DNA of 35,411 bases from Tannerellaceae bacterium (GTDB lineage Bacteria; Bacteroidota; Bacteroidia; Bacteroidales; Tannerellaceae), in contig JAISBL010000091.1 in assembly GCA_031266215.1 (NCBI GenBank), positions 1 through 35,411 of the forward strand. Direction: 5' to 3'. Of the stretch, positions 1 to 8,453 are shown piece after piece; the stretch's first letter is position 1, and every line of letters starts with the position of its first letter. The notes under the pieces were generated by a model, which did not search any database, was not told where the DNA came from, and saw only the letters and a list, made by a program, of their open reading frames with translations. Position numbers and translations under genes: made by a program.

Positions 1-2
1 GA

Positions 3-104
3 ACAAAAGAATTGTTGGAGGTGGCCATTGCTGATGCTTTAGATATAATTTCCGTATCGGATATTTTAGGATGGTTTGCCGAGGATGGATATAGTACACA
101 ATAA
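3..104 (+). CDS. C-terminal fragment of an ORF truncated by the window start (…TKELLEVAIADALDIISVSDILGWFAEDGYSTQ*)
   Basis: Open frame from base 3 to TAA at 102-104. The 'I..WF…GY' tail is loosely reminiscent of some IS transposase C-termini, but identity is not established. Confidence 0.5.
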   Translation, partial: TKELLEVAIADALDIISVSDILGWFAEDGYSTQ

Positions 105-174
105 ATTCAATTGCTATAAATGCGTTTGCCCTGGGTTTTTGTATATGCCTGTTTTGCAGATTGAAATAATAATA

Positions 175-182
175 TAACTTTG
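175..182 (+). promoter_or_regulatory. Bacteroidota-type -7 element TAACTTTG upstream of rplY
   Basis: Exact TAnnTTTG match about 88 bp upstream of the likely ATG at 270. Confidence 0.5.
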
Positions 183-269
183 CTGCGCTTTTTTAAGCCC
201 AGCCGTAGTGTGATGGGGAATTAGGAAGCATAACTAATTTTGAGTAACACAAATAAATTAAAAACGAAG

Positions 270-929
270 ATGAAATTTTTTCAATTGGAAGGAACTCCCA
301 GAGAAGCGGGAGCTGTCGGTAAAAAAGCCGCAAAGGCTATCCGTAAAAAGAACTACATCCCTGCAGTATTGTATGGCGGAGTGCCTGTAAAACTGCCCTA
401 TGAAGGCGAACTGAGTCCGGGCGAAACCCTGGTGAAAACAGGCAACAATGAAGGACTTATAGTGACCAGCCTGATGGTTAGCAAAGACTCCGTGCGCGGC
501 CTGATATATACGCCGGAGGTATTTCTGGTAGACCTGTCGCTAAAGAACGGCAAGAAGGTGAAAGCCATTCTTAAAGATATCCAGACCCAGCCGGTGACGG
601 ACGAGATACTGCATATAGACTTTATCGAAATCCACGAAGACAAGCCTATAATCATTGAAGTGCCCATCGCCCTGCACGGACACTCCGAAGGTGTGAAAGC
701 CGGGGGCAAGCTGAGCCTTGAAATGCGTAAGCTGAAAGTGAAAGCCCTGTATAAGGATATTCCTGAAAAACTGAACATTGACATCACCAACATGGGATTG
801 GGAAAGACAATACAGGTAGGTTCCCTCAACTTTGACAAGATGGAACTGGTCAGCGCGAAAAATGCCGTAGTATGCGCCGTGAAACTGACGCGAGCCGCTC
901 GCGGCGCCGCAGCAGCTTCGGGCAAGTAA
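270..929 (+). CDS. rplY: 50S ribosomal protein L25/general stress protein Ctc
   Basis: MKFFQLEGTPREAGAVGKKAAKAIRKKNYIPAVLYGG N-terminus and two-domain Ctc layout. The ORF track starts at TTG 240; ATG 270 matches family N-termini better. Confidence 0.9.
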   Translation: MKFFQLEGTPREAGAVGKKAAKAIRKKNYIPAVLYGGVPVKLPYEGELSPGETLVKTGNNEGLIVTSLMVSKDSVRGLIYTPEVFLVDLSLKNGKKVKAILKDIQTQPVTDEILHIDFIEIHEDKPIIIEVPIALHGHSEGVKAGGKLSLEMRKLKVKALYKDIPEKLNIDITNMGLGKTIQVGSLNFDKMELVSAKNAVVCAVKLTRAARGAAAASGK

Positions 930-951
930 GATAATATTTACCCTGACAGAT

Positions 952-991
952 GCAAGGGAAGGACGTTCCGGGGTGGATGTTCTTCCCTTGC
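952..991 (+). terminator. Stem-loop between rplY and pth
   Basis: GCAAGGGAAGGAC / GTTCTTCCCTTGC arms (13 bp with one G:U) followed by a TA-rich tract. Confidence 0.6.
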
Positions 992-1007
992 TATATTTTA
1001 TAGATGA

Positions 1008-1574
1008 ATGATGAAGTTTCTGATAGCCGGACTGGGGAATTTTCCTCCTGAATACCGGGAGTCCCGCCATAATATAGGATTCCGCGTAGCAGACAGGCTC
1101 GCGGAGGATGCAGGCGTGCAGTTCTGTCCGGCGCGTTACGGCGACATAGCCGGGCTGCGGATAAAGGGAAAAGAGCTTCTGGTGCTTAAACCTACAACGT
1201 ATATGAACCTGAGCGGGCAGGCGGTGCGCTACTGGCTTCAGAAGGAGAAGATTCCCGATGAGAACCTGCTGGTGGTAGTGGATGACATAGCCCTCCCCTT
1301 CGGCGTTTTACGCCTAAAGCCCAAAGGCAGTCACGGCGGACATAACGGACTGAGGAATATTGAGGAAATGCTGGGTACGGAGGTATACGCCCGTCTGCGC
1401 TTCGGCGTCGGGAACGCCTTCGGCGCCGGACGGCAGGTGGATTATGTGCTTGGGGCCTTTGACCCGGAAGAGCTTGCGGCGCTGCCGGATAAGATAAAGA
1501 CGGGAGCGGAGATGGTGAAAAGCTTTTGCCTCGCCGGTGTGAACATCACCATGAACCAGTATAATAATAAATGA
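1008..1574 (+). CDS. pth: Peptidyl-tRNA hydrolase
   Basis: [78 protein letters not shown] are canonical Pth motifs. Confidence 0.97.
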   Translation: MMKFLIAGLGNFPPEYRESRHNIGFRVADRLAEDAGVQFCPARYGDIAGLRIKGKELLVLKPTTYMNLSGQAVRYWLQKEKIPDENLLVVVDDIALPFGVLRLKPKGSHGGHNGLRNIEEMLGTEVYARLRFGVGNAFGAGRQVDYVLGAFDPEELAALPDKIKTGAEMVKSFCLAGVNITMNQYNNK

Positions 1575-1586
1575 AAAACAACGACG

Positions 1587-2000
1587 ATGAACGAAGTGCG
1601 AATAGACAAATGGATGTGGGCCACGCGCATATTCAAGACCCGTACGATAGCCGCCGAAGCCTGTAAGAAAAACCGGGTGATGATAGGCGGGGTGAGCGTT
1701 AAGCCTTCGAGGATGATAAGGGAAGGCGAGATAATACAGGTGCGGAAGCCTCCCATCACCTTTTCGTTCAGGGCGCTGAAGCTTACCGAACACCGCATGG
1801 GCGCCAAGTTAGTCGCCGAATATCTGGAGAACGTAACCCCCAGGGAACAGTACGAGATATTGGAAATGAACCAGATATCCGGATTCGTGGACCGTGCAAG
1901 GGGACTGGGGCGTCCTACAAAAAAAGACCGCCGGGAGCTGGAGCAGTTTACCGACGCGGATGATTTTGACTTCGACTTTGATTTCGACTCCGAAGAATGA
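1587..2000 (+). CDS. S4-domain RNA-binding protein (HslR/Hsp15-like)
   Basis: RIDKWMWATRIFKTRTIAAEACKKNRVMIGGVSVKPSRMIREGEIIQVRK S4 motif; acidic (DF)n C-terminus. Confidence 0.92.
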   Translation: MNEVRIDKWMWATRIFKTRTIAAEACKKNRVMIGGVSVKPSRMIREGEIIQVRKPPITFSFRALKLTEHRMGAKLVAEYLENVTPREQYEILEMNQISGFVDRARGLGRPTKKDRRELEQFTDADDFDFDFDFDSEE

Positions 2001-2009
2001 CCTGCTATT

Positions 2010-2387
2010 ATGATAAAGCAACTACTTCTGGTATGTATAGGCGGAGGCGCCGGTAGCGCGCTGCGGTTCCTGATCTCTTTTGTGACAGGCAGGTGCGGCC
2101 CGGCCGGACTGTTTCCCCTTGCCACGTTCATTGTGAACGTGACGGGTTGTATCCTGATAGGATTACTTATAGGCTTCGCAGACAGGTATGAGGTACTGGA
2201 CAGGAACATGAAGCTGCTCCTCATTACCGGATTCTGCGGGGGTTACACCACCTTTTCTACCTTTTCGCTCGAGAATATCCAACTACTGGAAGGGCATCAT
2301 TACCTCACCTTCGCAGTATACACCTCCGGCAGTCTGGCGGCAGGCATAGCCGCCGTAGCGCTGGGCATCTTCCTGTCCAGGCTATAA
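2010..2387 (+). CDS. crcB: Fluoride efflux channel CrcB/Fluc
   Basis: GGGAGSALRFLIS … GFCGGYTTFSTFSLE signature, four predicted TM segments, 125 aa. Confidence 0.95.
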   Translation: MIKQLLLVCIGGGAGSALRFLISFVTGRCGPAGLFPLATFIVNVTGCILIGLLIGFADRYEVLDRNMKLLLITGFCGGYTTFSTFSLENIQLLEGHHYLTFAVYTSGSLAAGIAAVALGIFLSRL

Positions 2388-2417
2388 AAGAAAAAAACGA
2401 TGTAAGAGGAGGATTTC

Positions 2418-2526
2418 CGAACAAGGCATGTTCTAACCCACGAACAAGGCCGGTTCGTTCCCACGAACATGACGTGTTCGTGCCTACGAACATGACGTGT
2501 TCGTGGGTTAGAACACGGCCGGTTCG
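2418..2526. repeat. Array 1: five 23-bp units, 17-bp dyad CGAACA-N5-TGTTCG + 6-nt spacer
   Basis: Units at 2418, 2441, 2464, 2487, 2510, exact 23-bp register. The last unit enters the 3' end of the BASS CDS. Confidence 0.95.
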
Positions 2527-3839
2527 CGTCGGCCCTTCCTGCGCCACCAGCCTGCAAGCGCCGATCCGGTTATATTCATCAGAGGCCCGAAGACGGCGGA
2601 GGCAACACCTGCTGCGGCCGCCTTTCCTATCTGCGTGGCCAGTCCGGCGTTTTGCATGCCAACCGCTAACGCTATCGCCCGCCGGTCTTTCTCAGGCGCC
2701 CTGAATAACCATGCCACAGTGTAGCCGAGGGCGTAACCGGCGGAGTTGAGGAACAGGCCGGTCAGGAGCAGCAAGGCTCCCACGCTGAGCAGACTGTCGC
2801 GTACGGTGGCGGTGACGATGGTGATTATAAGCGCTATGCCGGCCATCGGGAGGAAGGATAAGAAAGAGTCTGTTATCCTGCGGTCGCCCCTGAAAATGAT
2901 CCGCATGATGACGGAAAAGACAATCGGGCCGAAGCAGAACCAGCAGGCCGATTTGAGCAGTGAAAGGAGGAATCCAGCAATACCGCATCCGTCGGAGACC
3001 ATCTCTGCCAGGCACGTAAGAGCTATTATCACGAAGTAAGTCCCCAACTGTATAGCTTTGGACCCGGCCACGTCCCGGGCGGAGTAAAAGAGGTTGAATA
3101 TGAACCCGGCCACGATGGGGAGTACGATCATATTAAGGCTGTAAAGCATCATTCCCCATACGTCGATTGCTATGTACTGACCGGCCAGCAGGCGCATAAG
3201 CGCCGGCGTGAGCACGGGCGACAGCAGGGTGGCGATAAGGCCGATGGCGACCGAGAGCGGCAGGTTGGCGCGCGCGATGTAAGACATGACGTTTGACGCC
3301 GGTCCGCCCGGCACGCAGCCTATCAGGATGACACCCATAGCTATTCCCGGAGGGAAGATGAATGCCTGCGATATGGCGAAGGCCGCCAGGGGCATGATCA
3401 TGAACTGCGCACACACGCCGATAATCAGGCTGCGCGGCATACGGACGATGCCGGCAAAGTCTTTCGGGCTCATCTTCGAGCCTATCCCAAACATGGCGAC
3501 CTGCAATAGCGGCGCTATCAGGATGCCCGGCTCAAAACTCCCCACAGCCGTGAAGCAATGCGGGTAGAACATTGAGGCCGCCACGGCCGCTAATATCCAG
3601 ACCGTGTAAGAGAACCTCCTGACGGCCTCAAAGCCCCTGACGCCTATGGCAAGGAGTATGAGGCAGCCCAGTATGGCAGGTCCGACCAGACCGACGCGCC
3701 CTGCCGGTATCAGCGACAGGGCGACGAGGGCCAGGGCGAGCGAGCCGCCGATAAGGCATTTGTAAGTAACTTTATTGTTCACGGGTAAAATCGCCGCGGT
3801 CAGCTCCAGAGGCGGTCGTGAGAACGCTTGTCGTCCCAC
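2508..3839 (-). CDS. Bile acid:sodium symporter (BASS)-family transporter
   Basis: About ten hydrophobic segments; PLLQVAMFGIGSKMSPKDF and GCVPGGPASNVMSYIARANLPLSVAIG BASS motifs. Likely start is GTG at 3782 (VNNKVTYKCLIGG), since the ATG ORF overlaps the upstream gene. Confidence 0.88.
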   Translation of the reverse strand: MGRQAFSRPPLELTAAILPVNNKVTYKCLIGGSLALALVALSLIPAGRVGLVGPAILGCLILLAIGVRGFEAVRRFSYTVWILAAVAASMFYPHCFTAVGSFEPGILIAPLLQVAMFGIGSKMSPKDFAGIVRMPRSLIIGVCAQFMIMPLAAFAISQAFIFPPGIAMGVILIGCVPGGPASNVMSYIARANLPLSVAIGLIATLLSPVLTPALMRLLAGQYIAIDVWGMMLYSLNMIVLPIVAGFIFNLFYSARDVAGSKAIQLGTYFVIIALTCLAEMVSDGCGIAGFLLSLLKSACWFCFGPIVFSVIMRIIFRGDRRITDSFLSFLPMAGIALIITIVTATVRDSLLSVGALLLLTGLFLNSAGYALGYTVAWLFRAPEKDRRAIALAVGMQNAGLATQIGKAAAAGVASAVFGPLMNITGSALAGWWRRKGRREPAVF

Positions 3840-5284
3840 TCCGGCGTGGGAGCAAAGTAACTCTTGTCACGCGGGTTCAGGTGCTGCTTCACCACTTCGT
3901 CGTTAAGCTCTATCCCCAGTCCGGGAGAGTCAAGCGGCACGTTGGCGAAGCCACTGGTTATCATCGGTTCTTTTCCGGTCATTTTGACCATGCTTTCCCA
4001 CCACGGGCTGTCTACGCTGTGGTGCTCAAGGGCCAGGAAGTTATGCGTCGCCGCCGCACAGTGCACGTTGGCCATAAAGCAGATCGGCGTCCCGGCCATG
4101 TGCATAGCCATAGCCACGCCATGCTCCTCGGCATAGTCGCCAATGCGTTTGGTCTCCAGCAGTCCGCCTGAAGTGGCAAGGTCAGGATGGATGATGTCTA
4201 CCGCATTAGCATCTATAAGAGGCTGGAAGCCGTCTTTGAGGCAATAGATATCTTCACCCGTACAGGTAGGCGTCTCGAGGGCGTCGGAGATTATCTTCCA
4301 CTGATCGGTGCGATACCACTGAACCATGTCTTCGAGCCATGCGAGGCGGTATTTCTCCATCGCCCGTCCGAAGCGGATGGAGTTGTTCAGGTCGAAATGC
4401 CCGAAGTGATCGGAGCACAGAGGCACTTCGTAGCCGACGGCGTTGCGCACCGACTCTACATAGGAGGCGAGGCTCTCAAGCGCCTTGTCGGTTATCTGAA
4501 CCTGCGTGAAGGGATGTTCGGTGTTGCCGTATCCCATGTAAGTGCGAAGGTCGTACTGTCCGCGTACCCCTCCCCAGAACTTGTTGTTGACTATCGAGTT
4601 CTGCTGGTCGGCTGCGAGATGTATACCAAGGTCCATCTTCAGCCAGGTGAAACCCTGATCGACCATCCTCTTCTTCACCACCTCGGCAAACTTTTCGGGC
4701 GTACCGGCGTCGGGCGTATCGGCATAGAGGCGCACCTTGTCGCGGAAGCGGCCGCCAAGGAGCTGCCATGCAGGTACGCCGTAAGCCTTGCCGCACAAGT
4801 CCCACAGCGCCATCTCGACAGCGCATACTCCGCCGCCCTGGCGTGCGTGGTAGCCAAACTGGCGGATGATCCTGAAGATCAGCTCGACGTTACAGGGATT
4901 CAGACCCAGGATACGGCTTTTGAGGAATAGGGCGAAACGTTCGTCGGCCCCGTCCCGCACTTCTCCCAGTCCGTATATACCCTGGTTGGTATCGATCCTG
5001 ATGATAGGCGTACGGCCTACGTTCTGAACTACGGCGTAGCGCATGTCGGTGATCTTGAGTTCCGACGGCGCCGAGGCCTTATTTACATTCTGGGTCGTAT
5101 GAGCGACGGCATCTTCTATCGAAGCATGCATCATCCCGCCCAGCGTCAGTCCGCCGAGCGCAGCCCTTTTGAGAAAACCCCTGCGCCCTGCGGCGGGGTT
5201 AGCGGGAGAGCCATAAACGCTGAGGGCTTCAGCCTCTTCCCTTGCCCGTTCTTTAGTGACGAGATCTTTTAATTTGTTCTTCAT
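3800..5284 (-). CDS. Enolase-superfamily (mandelate racemase/RspA/mannonate-dehydratase-like) enzyme with Tat-type signal
   Basis: AVEMALWDLCGKAYGVPAWQLLGG, LKMDLG, LEDMVQWY, TGEDIY, DLATSGGL motifs; N-terminal RRGFLKRAALGGLTLGGMM. Confidence 0.88.
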   Translation of the reverse strand: MKNKLKDLVTKERAREEAEALSVYGSPANPAAGRRGFLKRAALGGLTLGGMMHASIEDAVAHTTQNVNKASAPSELKITDMRYAVVQNVGRTPIIRIDTNQGIYGLGEVRDGADERFALFLKSRILGLNPCNVELIFRIIRQFGYHARQGGGVCAVEMALWDLCGKAYGVPAWQLLGGRFRDKVRLYADTPDAGTPEKFAEVVKKRMVDQGFTWLKMDLGIHLAADQQNSIVNNKFWGGVRGQYDLRTYMGYGNTEHPFTQVQITDKALESLASYVESVRNAVGYEVPLCSDHFGHFDLNNSIRFGRAMEKYRLAWLEDMVQWYRTDQWKIISDALETPTCTGEDIYCLKDGFQPLIDANAVDIIHPDLATSGGLLETKRIGDYAEEHGVAMAMHMAGTPICFMANVHCAAATHNFLALEHHSVDSPWWESMVKMTGKEPMITSGFANVPLDSPGLGIELNDEVVKQHLNPRDKSYFAPTPEWDDKRSHDRLWS

Positions 5285-5333
5285 TACTGGTTTATTTAAG
5301 TTCGATTACAATAGAGAATATTTTTATTAATGA

Positions 5334-6455
5334 TTATCCGTTAACCTCCTTGTCGGCCGCTTCCATCAGTCCGCGCATATAACCGACGGCAAAGAGGTTG
5401 CCCAGCAGTCCGTAACTTGGGTTGGTATTATCCTCGCCCGTCATCGTAGGCACATGATCGGGGCGTATAGGCCCGCGGAAGCCCGTCTCATAATAAGCTT
5501 TCATGGAGCGGTACATATCTGTTATGCCGTCGTCGTGGTAAACCTCCTCAAAGTTGGTGCGTGTCCCACGAACGTCCCTGAAATGTACGAAGAATGTACG
5601 GCCTGCAAAGCGCCGGATAACCGCCGGCACGTCTTCGCCCATCGTAGCGAAGCATCCCTGGCAGAGCGTAACGCCGTTGACCGGGTTCCTGTACAGGTTC
5701 ACGGCCCTTTCCATATTATCGGCCGAGATGAGTATGCGTGCAATGCCGCGGAGCGACGGTATAGGCGGATCGTCGGGGTGCAGGGCCAGGAGCACGCCGG
5801 CCTTTTCGGCTTCGGGCACTATGGCTTTCATGAAGTACTCAAGATTAGCCCACATCTCATCGGCGGTAAACTCGCGCCCGAACCGGTTGCCGGCACTGGC
5901 GTCCACCGATTCTATATCAAAGGCGGTGACGAGCGAGCCTCCCCTCGTCTTGCGGTCGCTGGAGGTGCGGAACCACCCGACCTCGGGCATCCAGTTGTAG
6001 CAAACCACCTTTACCCCATGCCGTCCGGCGGCGTGAAGGAAGGTGATAAAGCGGCTGATCTCCTGATCGCGTCCCTCAAGGGCGAGCTTGGTCTGCGAGC
6101 CAAGGGCCGGCGGGCCTTCTACGACGCAGAAATTCAGTCCGCGCTCACGGTAAGCGGCCACGGTGCCTTTCACGGCCTCCTCGCCCCAGGAATCAGTCCC
6201 CTGCGGCAGGCCCAACTGGCGGGCCGGCATTATCCCGCCCACGGCATACTCCACGCCAAGCTCTTTAGCCATCTGCACCTTGGTCGCGTTTGTAGGGCCA
6301 CCGTAGAAAAAGTCAAAAGCCAGTTGCATCTCGGCCTTACCTCCTGCCGGAGGCCTTGTCTCCTGCCGGCGGGCGGCGAACGCAGGCCCTGCCCCGGAGG
6401 CTATCATTCCACCCCCTGCCAGTATCGATGCGTTAATAAAGTTTCTTCTGTTCAT
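5334..6455 (-). CDS. TIM-barrel mannonate dehydratase (UxuA)-like protein with signal peptide
   Basis: GVEYAVGGI…, VEGPPALGSQTKLALEGRDQEI, VVCYNWMPEVGWFRTSSDRKTRGG, LALHPDDPPIPSLRGIARI, HFRDVRGTRTNFEEVYHDDGITDM motifs; N-terminal MNRRNFINASILAGGGMIASG. Confidence 0.85.
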   Translation of the reverse strand: MNRRNFINASILAGGGMIASGAGPAFAARRQETRPPAGGKAEMQLAFDFFYGGPTNATKVQMAKELGVEYAVGGIMPARQLGLPQGTDSWGEEAVKGTVAAYRERGLNFCVVEGPPALGSQTKLALEGRDQEISRFITFLHAAGRHGVKVVCYNWMPEVGWFRTSSDRKTRGGSLVTAFDIESVDASAGNRFGREFTADEMWANLEYFMKAIVPEAEKAGVLLALHPDDPPIPSLRGIARILISADNMERAVNLYRNPVNGVTLCQGCFATMGEDVPAVIRRFAGRTFFVHFRDVRGTRTNFEEVYHDDGITDMYRSMKAYYETGFRGPIRPDHVPTMTGEDNTNPSYGLLGNLFAVGYMRGLMEAADKEVNG

Positions 6456-6596
6456 ATCAGTATTATTATTTAAAATATCAAATCACACCGGCGCCACGGG
6501 TGCGTAGTACATGCCGCCGCACCTTCTTCCGTTCGTCAGGGCCTCATTTACAGTGGGTTTGTACATGTGCCAAAGGCCTCCGGGCACAAATGTAAG

Positions 6597-6828
6597 GCTT
6601 TTGGACATATGCGCAAGAGCTTTGGACATATGCGCAAACGCTTTGGACACATGCGCAAACGCTTTGGACATATGCGCAAGAGCTTTGGACATATGCGCAA
6701 ACGCTTTGGACACATGCGCAAGAGCTTTGGACATATGCGCAAAGGCTTTGGACATATGCACAAAAGCTTTGGACATATGCGCAAAGGCTCCGGGCATATG
6801 CGCAAGAGCTTCGGACATATGTCCAAAT
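6597..6828. repeat. Array 2: eleven 21-bp units, GCTTTGGACATATGCGCAARN, centred on CATATG dyad
   Basis: Units at 6597 (22 bp), then 6619 to 6808 in exact 21-bp register. Degenerate units continue into 6555-6596 and about 6829-6870. Confidence 0.97.
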
Positions 6829-6877
6829 CGCCCTGGCATATATCCGGAGAGCCTGCGTGTATGTCCTGACGGCCGGG

Positions 6878-8437
6878 TCATTTCCTTACATCCCACCAGC
6901 AGCGGTATGTGAACTGCCCCACCAGGGTTACGTCCGCCGGCATACCCATACGGGCGAGGGCGGCAAGATAATTAGCCTCGTTACGTGTCTGCTCGCTGCT
7001 GGCGTAAGGCATTCGCCGGGGCATATCCACGCCGTTGATGTTGGGCGCCAGGTCCGGGCCCCACTGGCGGATGTAAAACCATCCCTGGAATGGGTCCATA
7101 TAGTTGGCTATCCACATCTCGCGCAGGAGGCTGGCCTCGCTGTAAGGGCGGTAAGCAAGATAATCGTCTATCTCCGCGTCGGTGATACGGTTGACGCCGG
7201 GATAGGAGTTGTAGAATGTCATATTGGCCCTGACACCCTGGCGGTACATATCGTCAGCCGTCATCCCCGAAGTGTTCCAGCCAAGCGCAGCGGCCTTGGC
7301 GATGCAGAAATACATCTCATGCGCCGCCAGGCGTACGACAGGCGACTCGTAGTCGAAAAGATACCTGCTCGGACGGGTGAAGTCTTTCTGTATCCTTTCG
7401 TATGGCGCGAACTGGACATCCTGTCCGTGGGGATAACCCCGTTGCAGGTCGACGGTATAATCCCACGCCGTATCATCCCACCAGTAAGTGTTCATTATAC
7501 CGGAGTTGGGCACCGGCAGGTCCTCCCTCAGCTTTCCTCCGAGGATGACCTTGCGGCGCGGGTCGCTGTCTTTAAGGGCTTCCACGAAATCAGCCCCCAG
7601 CTTCCAGTACTTCTCCGGGTCATTGTATATCATGGCGTAAGCCACCGGGTTGCGCTCGGAGTTCTGGTTGTCTACGCAGGGAATGCTGAAGTTAGCGGCG
7701 TTGTCGAGGATCACTCCGCCCTTTATAGCCTCTTCGGCATACCGGCGGGCGGACTCAGGGTCTGCGGCCGCCATACGCATAGCCATCCGCAGCATGAGCG
7801 AGTAGCCGAACTGCCGCCAGGCGGATATGTCTCCCTTGTAAATAACGTCGTACGTCCTCCATGACGGCAGGCTCTCGTCAAGCGCGGCGCAGGACGAGGA
7901 GAGCGTCTCGAGGATAGAGCGGTAGATGTCCTGCTGTGCGTCGAAGACCGGCGACAACATCCCTTCGAGGTAGGCCTCCCCGGCCTCGGAGTACGGAATA
8001 TCGCCGTATACATCCGTCCCCCACGAAAAGATCGCTCCCTTGAGGATGTTGAGTATAGCGATATTGTTGGCCATCTGGGGAGAGTTCTCCTTCTCCAGCA
8101 CGCTGAGTATGTGCACCACCATCTTCGCCTCGTTGCTGAACATATCCCACGGCTCGTTGAAGTAAGACCCGTCGTACTGGTACCGGTCTCCCGGCATTAT
8201 GAGCGAATGCGTGGCGTAATACTTTGCATACCCGGCGGGTATCCTCAGGGCCGTGACGGCCGAACGGCGGGAGTAGTTCACTTCAAGGTTGGTGAAGAGC
8301 ATCCCGATGTCTGCCGTTTCGTCTGTAACCATGTATTTGGGATTGTCCATATCCGCCAGGCTGTCCGTATTGCAGGCCGTGAATCCTGCCGCCAGCAGAA
8401 AAGCAAGTGCGGGGAGATAAATATGTTTTTTCATCAT
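6878..8437 (-). CDS. SusD/RagB-family outer-membrane lipoprotein
   Basis: Lipoprotein signal (LLAAGFTAC), DVYGDIPYSEA, YAEEAIKGG, and position directly downstream of susC. Confidence 0.93.
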   Translation of the reverse strand: MMKKHIYLPALAFLLAAGFTACNTDSLADMDNPKYMVTDETADIGMLFTNLEVNYSRRSAVTALRIPAGYAKYYATHSLIMPGDRYQYDGSYFNEPWDMFSNEAKMVVHILSVLEKENSPQMANNIAILNILKGAIFSWGTDVYGDIPYSEAGEAYLEGMLSPVFDAQQDIYRSILETLSSSCAALDESLPSWRTYDVIYKGDISAWRQFGYSLMLRMAMRMAAADPESARRYAEEAIKGGVILDNAANFSIPCVDNQNSERNPVAYAMIYNDPEKYWKLGADFVEALKDSDPRRKVILGGKLREDLPVPNSGIMNTYWWDDTAWDYTVDLQRGYPHGQDVQFAPYERIQKDFTRPSRYLFDYESPVVRLAAHEMYFCIAKAAALGWNTSGMTADDMYRQGVRANMTFYNSYPGVNRITDAEIDDYLAYRPYSEASLLREMWIANYMDPFQGWFYIRQWGPDLAPNINGVDMPRRMPYASSEQTRNEANYLAALARMGMPADVTLVGQFTYRCWWDVRK

Positions 8438-8453
8438 GAACAGTTTTATTGTG

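Noticed and set aside
398-1070. Long antisense ORFs opposite rplY/pth and many similar ones opposite GC-rich genes
   Set aside because: Shadow ORFs opposite well-supported genes with no recognisable motifs.
1959-2000. (DF)n acidic tail of the S4 protein as a meaningful repeat
   Set aside because: Acidic low-complexity tails are plausible in this family and the stretch is very short.
6483-6912. Four overlapping ORFs on both strands (137, 133, 92, 100 aa) over array 2
   Set aside because: Frames are open because of the 21-bp repeat; several mutually overlapping frames, no recognisable domain.
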